Source of the DNA: Micromonospora orduensis
Lineage (GTDB): Bacteria > Actinomycetota > Actinomycetes > Mycobacteriales > Micromonosporaceae
Assembly: GCF_006228125.1 (NCBI RefSeq)
Contig: NZ_VDFY01000095.1
Coordinates: 1 to 37,670, forward strand
Length of the DNA stretch: 37,670 nucleotides
Direction of reading: 5' to 3'
Positions 1 to 7,674 of the stretch are shown here, piece after piece. Within the stretch, counting starts at the first letter, position 1. Every line of letters begins with the position of its first letter. Both the position numbers and the translations under genes were made by a program. The notes beneath the pieces are model-generated. The model was not told where the DNA came from. It did not search any database and worked only from the letters and a program-made list of their open reading frames with translations.

Positions 1-671
1 GCGGTCAGCACCGCGCCCGCGTCCCGGCCGTCGTCGGCCGCCCGCGCGCCGGCCCGCAGCGCGGCGGACAGGCTCAGGGCGGCGGCCCGCTCCGACTCGC
101 TCAGGTAGCGGTTGCGGCTGGACAGCGCCAGCCCGTCCGGCTCCCGCACCGTCGGCACGCCGACCACCTCGACCGGCACGTCCAGGTCCCGGACCATCCG
201 CCGGACCAGGGTGAGCTGCTGGTAGTCCTTCTCACCGAAGAACGTCAGGTCCGGCCGGGTGAGCTGGAGCAGTTTCAGCACCACGGTGAGCACGCCGTGG
301 AAGAAGCCGGGGCGGCTCGCGCCCTCCAGCTCCACGCCGAGCGGACCGGGGTCGAGGCGTACCCGGGGCTGGCCGTCGGGGTACATGTCGGCCACCGACG
401 GGGCGAAGACCACGTCGGCACCGGCCCGCCGACACACCTCCAGGTCCGTGTCGAGGGTGCGGGGATACCTGTCGAAGTCCTCGTTCGGCCCGAACTGCAA
501 CGGGTTCACGAAGATCGTCACCAGCACGTGGTCGGCCTGTTCCCGGGCCGCGCGCAGCAGCGTCTCGTGCCCCGAATGCAGGGCGCCCATGGTCATCACC
601 ACACCGACCGTGCCCTTCAGCCCGGCCCGGGCCTCGGCCAGCTCGGCACGAGTGTGTACGAGCAGCGTCAC
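1..671 (-). CDS. panC: Pantothenate synthetase, 3' end beyond window
   Basis: Condenses pantoate with beta-alanine using ATP, the last step of pantothenate synthesis in the cytosol. Visible are the nucleotidyl-transferase HIGH-type motif (MGALHSGHE, near residue 28), the pantoate/ATP-site block [29 protein letters not shown] and LSSRNRYLS, all signatures of PanC. About 223 codons are present; the family is about 280 residues long, so roughly the last 55-60 lie left of the window. The GTG start at 671 is chosen because a GAGG-type ribosome site lies 8 bases upstream and the protein then begins at the usual place ([10 protein letters not shown]). It lies 55 bases downstream of the DUF2520 gene on the same strand, as in M. 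tuberculosis Rv3603c-Rv3602c, so the two are probably cotranscribed. Confidence 0.95.
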   Translation of the reverse strand, partial: MTLLVHTRAELAEARAGLKGTVGVVMTMGALHSGHETLLRAAREQADHVLVTIFVNPLQFGPNEDFDRYPRTLDTDLEVCRRAGADVVFAPSVADMYPDGQPRVRLDPGPLGVELEGASRPGFFHGVLTVVLKLLQLTRPDLTFFGEKDYQQLTLVRRMVRDLDVPVEVVGVPTVREPDGLALSSRNRYLSESERAAALSLSAALRAGARAADDGRDAGAVLT

Positions 672-726
672 AGCGCCACCTCGGTTCGCGACTGCGGGGT
701 CCGCAGGATCGGCTCACTCCGCACGC

Positions 727-1701
727 TCACGCGGCCACCTCCCGACCCGAGTCGGCCAGCACGCCGAGCAGCGACTGCGCCTCCACCGGCCGGAGCCGTC
801 CGGCGGCGATCGCCCGGTCGGCGGTACGACGAGCCAGCGCCAGGTACGCGGGAACGGACTCCGGGGCGGTGGCGTTCAGCCGGGCCAGGTGCCGCCGCAC
901 AGTGCCCGCGTCGCCCCGCGAGACCGGGCCGGTCAGCGCGTCGTCGCCGAGGCGCAGCGCGTTCTCCAGGGCGGCCCGCAGCAGCGGGGCGAGCACCTTC
1001 TCGGGCCGGCCCACGCCGGCGTCCCGCAGCCGGTCGGTCGCCTCGTTCACCAGGGTCACCAGGTGATTCGCGCCGTGCGCCAGCGCGGCGTGGTACAGAG
1101 GGCGGTCCGACTCGGCCACCCACTCGGGCACGCCACCCAGATCGGTGACCAGGCGGGCGGCCAGTGGACGCAGCTCCGCCGGGGCGGTCACCCCGTACGA
1201 GATGCCGTCGAGGCGGGCCAGGTCGTCAGGCGTACCGGTGAAGGTCATGGCGGGGTGCAGGGCGAGCGGCCGGGCGCCGGCCGCGGTGACCGGCGCCAGC
1301 ACGCCCAGACCGTGCGCGCCGGAGGTGTGCGCGACCACCTGGCCCGGGTGCAGAGCGCCCCGCTCGGCGAGGTCGGCGACCACCCCGGCCAGCGCGTCGT
1401 CAGGTACCGCGATCAGCAGCAGGTCGGCGGCGGCGTGCGCGACGGCGACGGCGGGGTGGCGGGGCACCTCGGGCAGCAGCAGGGCGAGGCGTGCCCGGCT
1501 GGCTCCGGATTCGCCGGTGACGGCGACCACGTGGTGCCCGGCAGCGGCGAGCGCGGCGCCCAGCACGGCTCCGACGCGGCCGGCGCCGACGACACCCACG
1601 GTGAGCAGGCGGGAGGTGGCGCGGGCGCCGGGAACGGCGCGATCCCGCGATGCGGCGGGCCCGTGAGGGGCGGCCGGGCGCGGGCGCAGCGGTGCGCTCA
1701 T
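727..1701 (-). CDS. Rossmann-fold DUF2520 oxidoreductase-like protein
   Basis: A 324-residue protein with an N-terminal NAD(P)-binding Rossmann domain (VGVVGAGRVG near residue 36, a GxGxxG loop) and a C-terminal all-helical DUF2520 domain containing LALHPAMTFTG and YHAALAHGANHLVTL. The fold resembles ketopantoate reductase and 6-phosphogluconate dehydrogenase. It sits directly upstream of panC, which suggests an NADPH-dependent step in pantothenate synthesis, but no reaction can be proved from sequence. The ATG at 1701 is preferred to the more upstream GTG at 1797 because the extra N-terminus looks non-coding; the ribosome site (GAGGA) is rather far upstream, so the start is uncertain. M. tuberculosis has a homologue (Rv3603c) in the same position. 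Confidence 0.85.
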   Translation of the reverse strand: MSAPLRPRPAAPHGPAASRDRAVPGARATSRLLTVGVVGAGRVGAVLGAALAAAGHHVVAVTGESGASRARLALLLPEVPRHPAVAVAHAAADLLLIAVPDDALAGVVADLAERGALHPGQVVAHTSGAHGLGVLAPVTAAGARPLALHPAMTFTGTPDDLARLDGISYGVTAPAELRPLAARLVTDLGGVPEWVAESDRPLYHAALAHGANHLVTLVNEATDRLRDAGVGRPEKVLAPLLRAALENALRLGDDALTGPVSRGDAGTVRRHLARLNATAPESVPAYLALARRTADRAIAAGRLRPVEAQSLLGVLADSGREVAA

Positions 1702-1790
1702 GACGACGATCCAGTCCTCGAGAAGGGGTACCGGTCGATCGCAAGTATGCGCCCGGCCCGCCGAACCGGGACAAGCATGTGTGAAAACCT

Positions 1791-2399
1791 TCACCACCGT
1801 CGAGACGGCTCGTCAGGCCCGGCTGAGGTCAGCGCGTTGGGGGCCGACGTGATGGCGCGTAGCTCGGCGGCCACCTCGGCGATCAGGTCGCTGAGCGGGG
1901 CGTCGCTGTCGGGCGCGATCCAGCGGGCGAACGCGACCCGGAAGACCGTGGCACCTGACTCGGTGGCCAGGGTCGCAGTGGTCTCGTCGAGGCCCCTGGC
2001 CCGCAGGGCGGCGGTGACCGCGGCCGCCAGTGAGCCCGACTTGCGCAGTTCACGCTCCTGCAGCTCCGGGCTGCTCTCGATGATGGCCTGCCGCGCCCGG
2101 ACCAGCTCGAGACGGTCCGCGAAGAGCTCCTCCGCCACCCGGCGGAAGGCGGCGACGACCGCCTCGAAGGGGCCGGCGTCGGTCTCGGTCACCGCCCGGA
2201 CCAGGACCTCCTCCACGCGCCCGCTGCCGCTGAAGAGCGCCTCGCGCTTGTCCCCGAAGAGCCGGTAGAAGGTGCGTTTGTCGAGGCTGGCACGGGCGGC
2301 GATGTCGGCGACTGTGGTCTGTTCGAAGCCGCGCTCGCGGAACAGCTCGAAGGCGGCCGCCTCCAGGCGGCCGCGCGCGTCGGGTTGCCAGCGGGCCAT
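1791..2399 (-). CDS. TetR-family transcriptional repressor
   Basis: A 202-residue TetR regulator. The N-terminal helix-turn-helix covers about residues 10-55 (TTVADIAARASLDKRTFYRLF is the recognition region, with the KREALF continuation typical of the family). The C-terminal ligand domain is unspecific in sequence. The ATG at 2399 gives the usual short lead-in (MARWQPDARGRL). It is divergent from the SDR gene at 2519, and the 119-base gap holds three copies of one 17-bp palindrome. The simplest reading is that this protein represses itself and the SDR gene. The ligand is unknown. Its stop is 89 bases upstream of the DUF2520 start, so read-through into the pantothenate genes is possible but not evident. 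Confidence 0.9.
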   Translation of the reverse strand: MARWQPDARGRLEAAAFELFRERGFEQTTVADIAARASLDKRTFYRLFGDKREALFSGSGRVEEVLVRAVTETDAGPFEAVVAAFRRVAEELFADRLELVRARQAIIESSPELQERELRKSGSLAAAVTAALRARGLDETTATLATESGATVFRVAFARWIAPDSDAPLSDLIAEVAAELRAITSAPNALTSAGPDEPSRRW

Positions 2400-2416
2400 G
2401 CCCGCGATGGTATCCG

Positions 2417-2496
2417 ACGTCACACTGCGACATTAAGGTCATCCACATGTCGCGCTGTGACATCACGCGAGGTACGGTCATGTCGCAAAGTGACAT
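2417..2496. promoter_or_regulatory. Three 17-bp operator palindromes, TetR/SDR intergenic region
   Basis: Three copies of ATGTCGC-N3-GTGACAT: 2417-2433 (read on the minus strand, last bases ACGT), 2447-2463 and 2480-2496. Each is an imperfect dyad. Centres are about 30 and 33 bp apart, close to three helical turns, so dimers would bind on one face of the DNA. The copy at 2480 ends 22 bases before the SDR start codon and the copy at 2417 begins 18 bases from the repressor start. Binding would block both divergent promoters. The match to the adjacent TetR protein is inferred from position. Confidence 0.8.
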
Positions 2497-2518
2497 CGGC
2501 ACTCACGAAGGAACCACC

Positions 2519-3430
2519 ATGCGCGTATTCGTCACAGGCGCCTCCGGCCACCTCGGCTCCGCAGTCGTCCCGGAACTGCTCTCCGCCGGGCACGAGGTCA
2601 TCGGCCTGGCCCGCTCCGACACGTCCGCCGCCGCCATCGAGAAGCTCGGCGCCCAGGCACACCGCGGCGACCTGTCCGACCTCGACGTGCTCCGGGAAGA
2701 GGCGGCCGCCTCCGAAGGGGTGATCCACCTGGCGTTCCGCCACGACCTCATGGTCAACGGTGACCTGGCCGGCGCCGCCAAGGTCGACCTGGACGCCCTC
2801 ACGGCACTCGCCGACGGCCTCGCCGGCTCCGGCAAACCCCTGGTCGGCACCGGCGGGACGGCCATGCTCGTGATGGGCGGCATCGTCGGCCGCCCCGGCA
2901 CCGAACGCGACATCTTCCCGGGCGGCGGCTACCGGATCGACGCGGAGAACTTCGTGGCCGGCCTCGCCTCCCGCGGTGTGCGCTCCTCCATCGTCCGGCT
3001 CGCGCCCACGGTCCACAGTTCACTCGACCGTTACGGCTTCATCAGCGCCATCATCGCCGCGGCCCGACGCAAGGGGTACGCCGCGTACGTCGGCGAGGGC
3101 ACCAACCGGTGGCCGGCCGTCCACACGCTCGACGCGGCCCTGCTCTACCGACTCGCCCTCGAGAACGCCCCCGCCGGTACGCGCCTGCACGGAGCCGCCG
3201 ACGAAGGCGTCCCCTTCCAGCAGATCGCGGCAGCCATCGGCCACAACCTCGGCATCCCGGTCCGGAGCATCAGCCCCGCCGAGGCCGACGACCACTTCGG
3301 CTTCCTCGGATCGTTCGTACAGATGGACAACCCGACGTCATCCGCCATCACCCGCGAACTGCTGGGCTGGACCCCCACCCACCCCGACCTGATCGTCGAC
3401 CTGCACGAAGGGCACTACTTCCGGGCCTGA
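2519..3430 (+). CDS. Atypical/extended SDR-family NAD(P)-dependent epimerase-reductase
   Basis: A 303-residue protein starting with the NAD(P)-binding glycine loop (VFVTGASGHLG, residues 3-13) and the GDLSD acidic site. The classical YxxxK catalytic pair is not obvious: where it is expected the protein reads GGGYRIDAENF, so Lys is replaced. This fits the NAD-dependent epimerase/dehydratase-like atypical SDR group. The substrate is unknown. The start is the ATG at 2519, with AAGGA 7 bases upstream; the longer frame from 2447 would run through the operators and is rejected. It is divergently paired with the TetR gene and probably induced by that regulator's ligand. A strong hairpin follows at 3443-3478, so it is likely monocistronic. 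Confidence 0.85.
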   Translation: MRVFVTGASGHLGSAVVPELLSAGHEVIGLARSDTSAAAIEKLGAQAHRGDLSDLDVLREEAAASEGVIHLAFRHDLMVNGDLAGAAKVDLDALTALADGLAGSGKPLVGTGGTAMLVMGGIVGRPGTERDIFPGGGYRIDAENFVAGLASRGVRSSIVRLAPTVHSSLDRYGFISAIIAAARRKGYAAYVGEGTNRWPAVHTLDAALLYRLALENAPAGTRLHGAADEGVPFQQIAAAIGHNLGIPVRSISPAEADDHFGFLGSFVQMDNPTSSAITRELLGWTPTHPDLIVDLHEGHYFRA

Positions 3431-3442
3431 ACCACGAAGCCG

Positions 3443-3478
3443 ACCCGGCGGGGATCGGAAGTCGTCGCCCCGCCGGGT
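3443..3478 (+). terminator. GC-rich hairpin after the SDR gene
   Basis: A perfect 11-bp stem (3443-3453 with 3468-3478, arms ACCCGGCGGGG and CCCCGCCGGGT) with a 14-base loop, 12 bases after the SDR stop. There is no T tract, as is common for actinobacterial terminators. It separates the SDR gene from the methyltransferase gene at 3526. Confidence 0.6.
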
Positions 3479-3525
3479 GGCCGTAGGGTCGGCACGGTGA
3501 CGCCTCCTGAACCCGGAGTGAGCTG

Positions 3526-4722
3526 ATGTCGATCCCGTGGCGGGACGCGATGAGCCACGCCCTCTACGGGCCAGACGGCTTCTTCGTGGCCGGCACCGGG
3601 CCGGCCGACCACTTCCGGACCAGCGTGCACGCGTCCCCCGCCTTCGCCGCCGCGCTGCTGCGCCTTCTCTCGCAGGTCGACGCAGCTCTCGGCCACCCCG
3701 CGCGGCTCGACGTGGTCGACGTCGGGGCTGGGCGAGGGGAACTGCTGCGGGCGCTCGTCGGGCTCGCGGTGGGGGTTTCCGGGGAGCCCGCCCACTCCGG
3801 GCGGTCAGGCTTGATCCCTCCGCGGGCGGGCTCCCCGGAAACCCCGACTCCCACGGCCTCCGCCCGTCGGTCGCCCGACGACCCGTCGCCCGTCGCCGCC
3901 CGTCCGTCGCTCGCGGAACGAATCCGCTTCACAGCAGTCGAGTATGCGAACCGCCCCGAGAACCTGCCGGAAGAGATCAACTGGACCGCTGAGATCCCCA
4001 ACGAGATCAACGGTTTGTTGCTGGCTACCGAGTGGTTGGACAACGTGCCGCTGGAGGTGGCGGTGCACACCACCGATGGCTGGCGATATGTACTGGTCGA
4101 CCCCGACAGCGGCGTGGAGACGGTTGGCGAGCTGGTCAACGCTGCGGATCTTGATTGGCTGCTGAAGTGGTGGCCCACCCCCTCGGCCTCCACGGGTGCG
4201 GACAGTGACCCGGATCTGGCGTTGACCTGGACTGATGCGACAAGCGGAAGCGAGTCGGGTTTGAGGGCAGAGATCGGCAGACCACGGGACGAAGCCTGGG
4301 CGAACGCGGTCCGGAAGATCAGCCGAGGGCTCGCGGTGGCCGTCGACTACGGACACCTGCGTGATGGTCGGCCGGTCGACGGGACGTTGACCGGGTATCG
4401 GGGTGGGCGGCAGGTGCCTCCGGTGCTGGACGGGACGACAGACGTGACCGCGCACGTCGCCATGGACTCGGTCGCCTCCGCTGGTGCGGCGGTCGCGCGG
4501 TGCGCGTACTCCCTGGTCCCGCAGTCCGAGGCGCTGCGGGCGCTCGGGGCCGACGGTGGGCGACCGCCGCTGAGCCTGGCCGGCACCGACCCGGCCGGCT
4601 ACGTGCGGGCGCTGGCCGCCGCGTCGGCGGTGGCCGAGCTGACCGACCCGGCCGGGCTCGGCGGGCACTGGTGGCTGCGCCAGCCGGTCGGCATCCCGCT
4701 CCCGCCGGCCGTGGCACGATGA
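3526..4722 (+). CDS. MidA/NDUFAF7-type SAM-dependent methyltransferase
   Basis: A 398-residue member of the DUF185/MidA family. The SAM-binding loop is [13 protein letters not shown] (residues 62-74) and the family acidic motif appears as TEWLDNVP (168-175), followed by the [20 protein letters not shown] segment (about 280-300) typical of the family. The eukaryotic member NDUFAF7 dimethylates an arginine of complex I subunit NDUFS2, the NuoD homologue. Here the next gene encodes a NuoD protein and overlaps this one by ATGA, so NuoD is the obvious candidate substrate. Start ATG at 3526 has GGAG 7 bases upstream. Residues about 83-125 (Gly/Pro/Ser-rich) look like an insertion, and its DNA contains a 22-bp perfect inverted repeat. 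Confidence 0.85.
   Translation: MSIPWRDAMSHALYGPDGFFVAGTGPADHFRTSVHASPAFAAALLRLLSQVDAALGHPARLDVVDVGAGRGELLRALVGLAVGVSGEPAHSGRSGLIPPRAGSPETPTPTASARRSPDDPSPVAARPSLAERIRFTAVEYANRPENLPEEINWTAEIPNEINGLLLATEWLDNVPLEVAVHTTDGWRYVLVDPDSGVETVGELVNAADLDWLLKWWPTPSASTGADSDPDLALTWTDATSGSESGLRAEIGRPRDEAWANAVRKISRGLAVAVDYGHLRDGRPVDGTLTGYRGGRQVPPVLDGTTDVTAHVAMDSVASAGAAVARCAYSLVPQSEALRALGADGGRPPLSLAGTDPAGYVRALAAASAVAELTDPAGLGGHWWLRQPVGIPLPPAVAR
3772..3845. repeat. 22-bp perfect inverted repeat inside the methyltransferase gene
   Basis: Arms at 3772-3793 and 3824-3845 are exact reverse complements of each other, separated by 30 bases. Both are read in frame, giving the low-complexity segment around residues 83-107 of the methyltransferase between the SAM loop and the next conserved strand. 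It looks like a small palindromic element inserted in frame. No target-site duplication was clear. Confidence 0.8.
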
Positions 4723-5906
4723 CGGGCATGACCACCGACGCCGGGGACCTCCGTGAACTGACCGTCGGCACCGGGGCCGGCCTCGTCGCCGGCACCGGCG
4801 ATCAGCAGCTCGGCACCGACATGGTGTTGAACATCGGCCCGCAGCATCCCTCGACGCACGGCGTGCTGCGGTTGAAGCTGGTGCTCGACGGCGAACGGGT
4901 CATCGCCTGCGAACCGATCATCGGCTACATGCACCGGGGTGCGGAGAAGCTCTTCGAGGTGCGCGACTACCGGCAGATCATCGTGCTGGCCAACCGACAC
5001 GACTGGCTGTCGGCGTTCTCCAACGAGCTGGGTGTGGTGCTCGCCGTGGAACGCCTGATGGGCATGGAGGTGCCGGAGCGGGCCACCTGGCTGCGGATGG
5101 CCCTCGCCGAGCTGAACCGGGTGCTCAACCACCTGATGTTCCTCGGCTCCTACCCGCTGGAGATCGGCGCGATCACGCCGGTCTTCTACGCCTTTCGGGA
5201 ACGGGAGACCATCCAGGCGGTAATGGAGGAGGTCTCCGGCGGCCGGATCCACTACATGTTCAACCGGGTGGGCGGGCTGAAGGAGGAGGTGCCGTACGGC
5301 TGGACCGGGCGGGCCCGCGCGGCGATCGGCGAGGTGCGCCGGCGGCTGCCCGACCTGGACCACCTGATCCGGCGCAACGAGATCTTCCTGGCCCGCACCG
5401 TGGGCGTGGGTGTGCTCTCCGCCGCGGACGCCGCCGCGTTCGGCGCGTCCGGGCCGGTGGCCCGGGCCTCCGGGCTCGACCTGGACCTGCGCCGCGACGA
5501 CCCCTATCTGGCGTACGACGAGCTGGACGTGCCGGTGGTGACCAAGACCGCCGGCGACTGCCACGCCCGCTTCGAGGTGCTGCTGGACCAGGTGTACGCC
5601 TCACTGGACCTCGCCGAGCAGTGCCTGGACCGGGTGGACCGGCTGACCGGACCGATCAACACCCGCCTGCCGAAGGTGCTCAAGGCGCCCGAGGGGCACA
5701 CGTACGCCTGGACGGAGAACCCGCTCGGCATCAACGGCTACTACCTGGTGTCGCGGGGCGAGAAGACGCCGTGGCGGTTGAAGCTGCGCACCGCGTCGTA
5801 CGCCAACGTGCAGGCGCTGGCCACCCTTCTCCCCGGCTGCCTCGTGCCGGACCTGATCGCCATCCTCGGCTCGATGTTCTTCGTGGTCGGCGACATCGAC
5901 AAGTGA
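4719..5906 (+). CDS. NuoD-like NADH-quinone oxidoreductase subunit D paralogue
   Basis: A 395-residue homologue of complex I subunit NuoD (49 kDa/Nqo4). Conserved blocks include [15 protein letters not shown] (residues 38-52), [11 protein letters not shown] (70-80), [14 protein letters not shown] (152-165) and a C-terminal GDIDK. No other nuo genes are nearby, so this is probably a second copy outside the main operon. Comparing with Thermus Nqo4 and human NDUFS2 from memory, the quinone-binding His is kept (His47) and so is the methylated Arg (Arg73), but the quinone-binding Tyr is Trp96 and the partner Asp is Glu148. The final Arg is Lys. The ATG at 4719 overlaps the methyltransferase stop (ATGA), giving translational coupling; ATG 4728 is an alternative. 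The function may differ from standard complex I. Confidence 0.9.
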   Translation: MTGMTTDAGDLRELTVGTGAGLVAGTGDQQLGTDMVLNIGPQHPSTHGVLRLKLVLDGERVIACEPIIGYMHRGAEKLFEVRDYRQIIVLANRHDWLSAFSNELGVVLAVERLMGMEVPERATWLRMALAELNRVLNHLMFLGSYPLEIGAITPVFYAFRERETIQAVMEEVSGGRIHYMFNRVGGLKEEVPYGWTGRARAAIGEVRRRLPDLDHLIRRNEIFLARTVGVGVLSAADAAAFGASGPVARASGLDLDLRRDDPYLAYDELDVPVVTKTAGDCHARFEVLLDQVYASLDLAEQCLDRVDRLTGPINTRLPKVLKAPEGHTYAWTENPLGINGYYLVSRGEKTPWRLKLRTASYANVQALATLLPGCLVPDLIAILGSMFFVVGDIDK

Positions 5907-5910
5907 CGCG

Positions 5911-7563
5911 TCAGCGCCAGTGGTCGCCGGGCGGGGCCCCGCCGGCGCGCGGCACGTCGTCCTGCGGCGGGTAGCCGTACCGCTCCTCGACCCGGCGCCG
6001 GCCGACCCGTTCCGGCTCCGCCTGGTGGCCCCGCTGGCGCGGCGGGCGCCACTCGTCCGGCACCGGCACGCCACCCACCGGCAGCGCCGGCTGGGCCGCC
6101 GGCTCGTCCCGGTGGTACGACTCGCGCTCGGCGTACCAGTCGGCGTCGTCCTGCCGGCGCGGCTCCTGGTGACGGCGGGCGTCCTCGTGGCGGCGCGGCT
6201 CCTCGTGGCGGACGGAGGCCCAGCGGTCGGCCATCCGGTACTCGGTTCCGGCGGGGTCGGCGTGCACCTCGGCCCGGCGTTCCCCGACGTGCAGTTCACG
6301 GCCGTGCTCGTCGTCGCGGACGGCCGCCCAGCGGTCACCGGCCCGCATCTGTGACCAGAACTCGCCGGTGTCGTCGGCCCGCAGCGGCGGCCCGGACTGC
6401 GGTGCGGCGCTCCCCCGGTCGGGCTCGCGCTGCTCCGACCACCCGCGCTCGTCCCGCTGCGCCCGGGAACCCCGGGCCGGCTCGTCGGCGGGGGCGTACG
6501 CGTCCCGTGGACCGGCCCACTGCGGCTCGTCGCGCCGGTCCCGCCAACCGGGCTCGGCGTCGACGTCGGCCACCTCCCGGTCGGCGCCCCAACCGGGCCG
6601 GTCGTCGGCGTAACCGGACCACTGACGGTCCTCCGCCTCACCGTGCGGACGCTCCGCCGGGCGGGGACGCTCGTCCGCGCCGCCGCCCCGGGTCCACTCC
6701 TGCGCCGGCGGGGTCCACTGGCCGGCGTACCCGCCGCCGTACCGGGTGGCGGTCTCCGGCGGCCCACCGTCCACCACGGTGTGCCGGGTGGTGACGTGCA
6801 CGGTCTCGGTGTGCCGGACCACGCCGGCCGGTCGATGCGCCGGCTCGGGCCGGTCGTGCTCACGAGGGCGGGCCGATCCGTACCGGGTGGCGGCGGGGCG
6901 TTCCCCTCCGTACACCCCGGCGCCGTACACCCCGGCGGGGGGCGGCTCGGCGGTCGCCCGCGGGTACGCCGGTTCGTCCTCGTCTGCGTGCTCGGCGCGG
7001 CCCCAGCGGGCGGCGTCCTCCGGAACCGACACCCGGCCCCGGCCAGCCGGCACCTCGCCGGGCACCCGGCTGCGGGCGGCCGGAACGTCAGCCGCCACCG
7101 ACGCCCGGCCGGCCGGCGCGTCGTCGGCCGGGTCGGCGGCCGGCACCCGTGCCCGCCCCGCACCCGCGGCGTCGGGTGCGGCGCCGGCGGGCACGGCACT
7201 GCTGGCGTCGAGGCGACGACGGACCGCGGTGATGCCCTCCTGTGCCCGCTGCGCCTGGTCCAGCGCCTGGTTGCCGCGCTGCGCGGCAGCCACGATCTCG
7301 GCCCGCAACTCCCGGCGCAGTTCCTCGATCTCGTCCAGCAGTTCGTCGGCCCGTGCCGCGTCACCGTCGGGCCGCAGCGCGATGGACAGGCCGATGAGCA
7401 CGACCGCCACGATGGCGAGGACCGCCGCGAAACGCAGCGGGGTGTTGCCGTCGGCTACCAGCAGGATCAGCGCCGCCACCGGGGCGAGGCCCACACCCGC
7501 CCAGAAGAGCATGGTCAGCAGTCGCGGTTGACGCCGGGCGTCGGGGGTGACCAGGGCTGGCAT
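5911..7563 (-). CDS. Membrane-anchored coiled-coil protein with long disordered tail
   Basis: A 550-residue protein I cannot assign to a known family. Two hydrophobic helices lie at about residues 14-36 and 42-61, followed by a heptad-like coiled coil (about 68-118; DELLDEIEELRRELRAEI is the core). The remaining about 430 residues are rich in Arg, Pro, Glu, Asp and Gly and probably disordered. Near the end two related motifs occur (DRWAAVRDDEHGREL and DRWASVRHEEPRR). The strong charge and repeats suggest a scaffold at the cytoplasmic face, but that is a guess. ATG 7563 is chosen because it places the first helix near the N-terminus. It converges on nuoD with only four bases between the two stops, so no terminator separates them. 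Confidence 0.75.
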   Translation of the reverse strand: MPALVTPDARRQPRLLTMLFWAGVGLAPVAALILLVADGNTPLRFAAVLAIVAVVLIGLSIALRPDGDAARADELLDEIEELRRELRAEIVAAAQRGNQALDQAQRAQEGITAVRRRLDASSAVPAGAAPDAAGAGRARVPAADPADDAPAGRASVAADVPAARSRVPGEVPAGRGRVSVPEDAARWGRAEHADEDEPAYPRATAEPPPAGVYGAGVYGGERPAATRYGSARPREHDRPEPAHRPAGVVRHTETVHVTTRHTVVDGGPPETATRYGGGYAGQWTPPAQEWTRGGGADERPRPAERPHGEAEDRQWSGYADDRPGWGADREVADVDAEPGWRDRRDEPQWAGPRDAYAPADEPARGSRAQRDERGWSEQREPDRGSAAPQSGPPLRADDTGEFWSQMRAGDRWAAVRDDEHGRELHVGERRAEVHADPAGTEYRMADRWASVRHEEPRRHEDARRHQEPRRQDDADWYAERESYHRDEPAAQPALPVGGVPVPDEWRPPRQRGHQAEPERVGRRRVEERYGYPPQDDVPRAGGAPPGDHWR

Positions 7564-7617
7564 GGCTGTGCAGCCTACCGAGGATCCCCAGCAGAGGGAA
7601 CGGGTCACCGACACGCG

Positions 7618-7653
7618 CGGACGCCCCCACCCGGATGCGGGCGGGGGCGTCCG
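7618..7653 (-). terminator. Hairpin after the binding-protein gene
   Basis: An 11-bp perfect stem (7618-7628 with 7643-7653, arms CGGACGCCCCC and GGGGGCGTCCG), 22 bases downstream of the binding-protein stop on the minus strand. The 14-base loop itself can form a short inner stem. There is no T tract. Confidence 0.65.
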
Positions 7654-7674
7654 TCAGCGCGGCCGTGAAGGGAC

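Noticed and set aside
668..730. An upstream panC start at the GTG at 730
   Set aside because: That frame ends at a stop just as the true PanC frame begins; it differs in phase.
259..2268. A 669-residue plus-strand open frame across panC, DUF2520 and TetR
   Set aside because: It is antisense to three genes with clear motifs and has the Arg/Gly/Pro composition of a shadow frame in high-G+C DNA.
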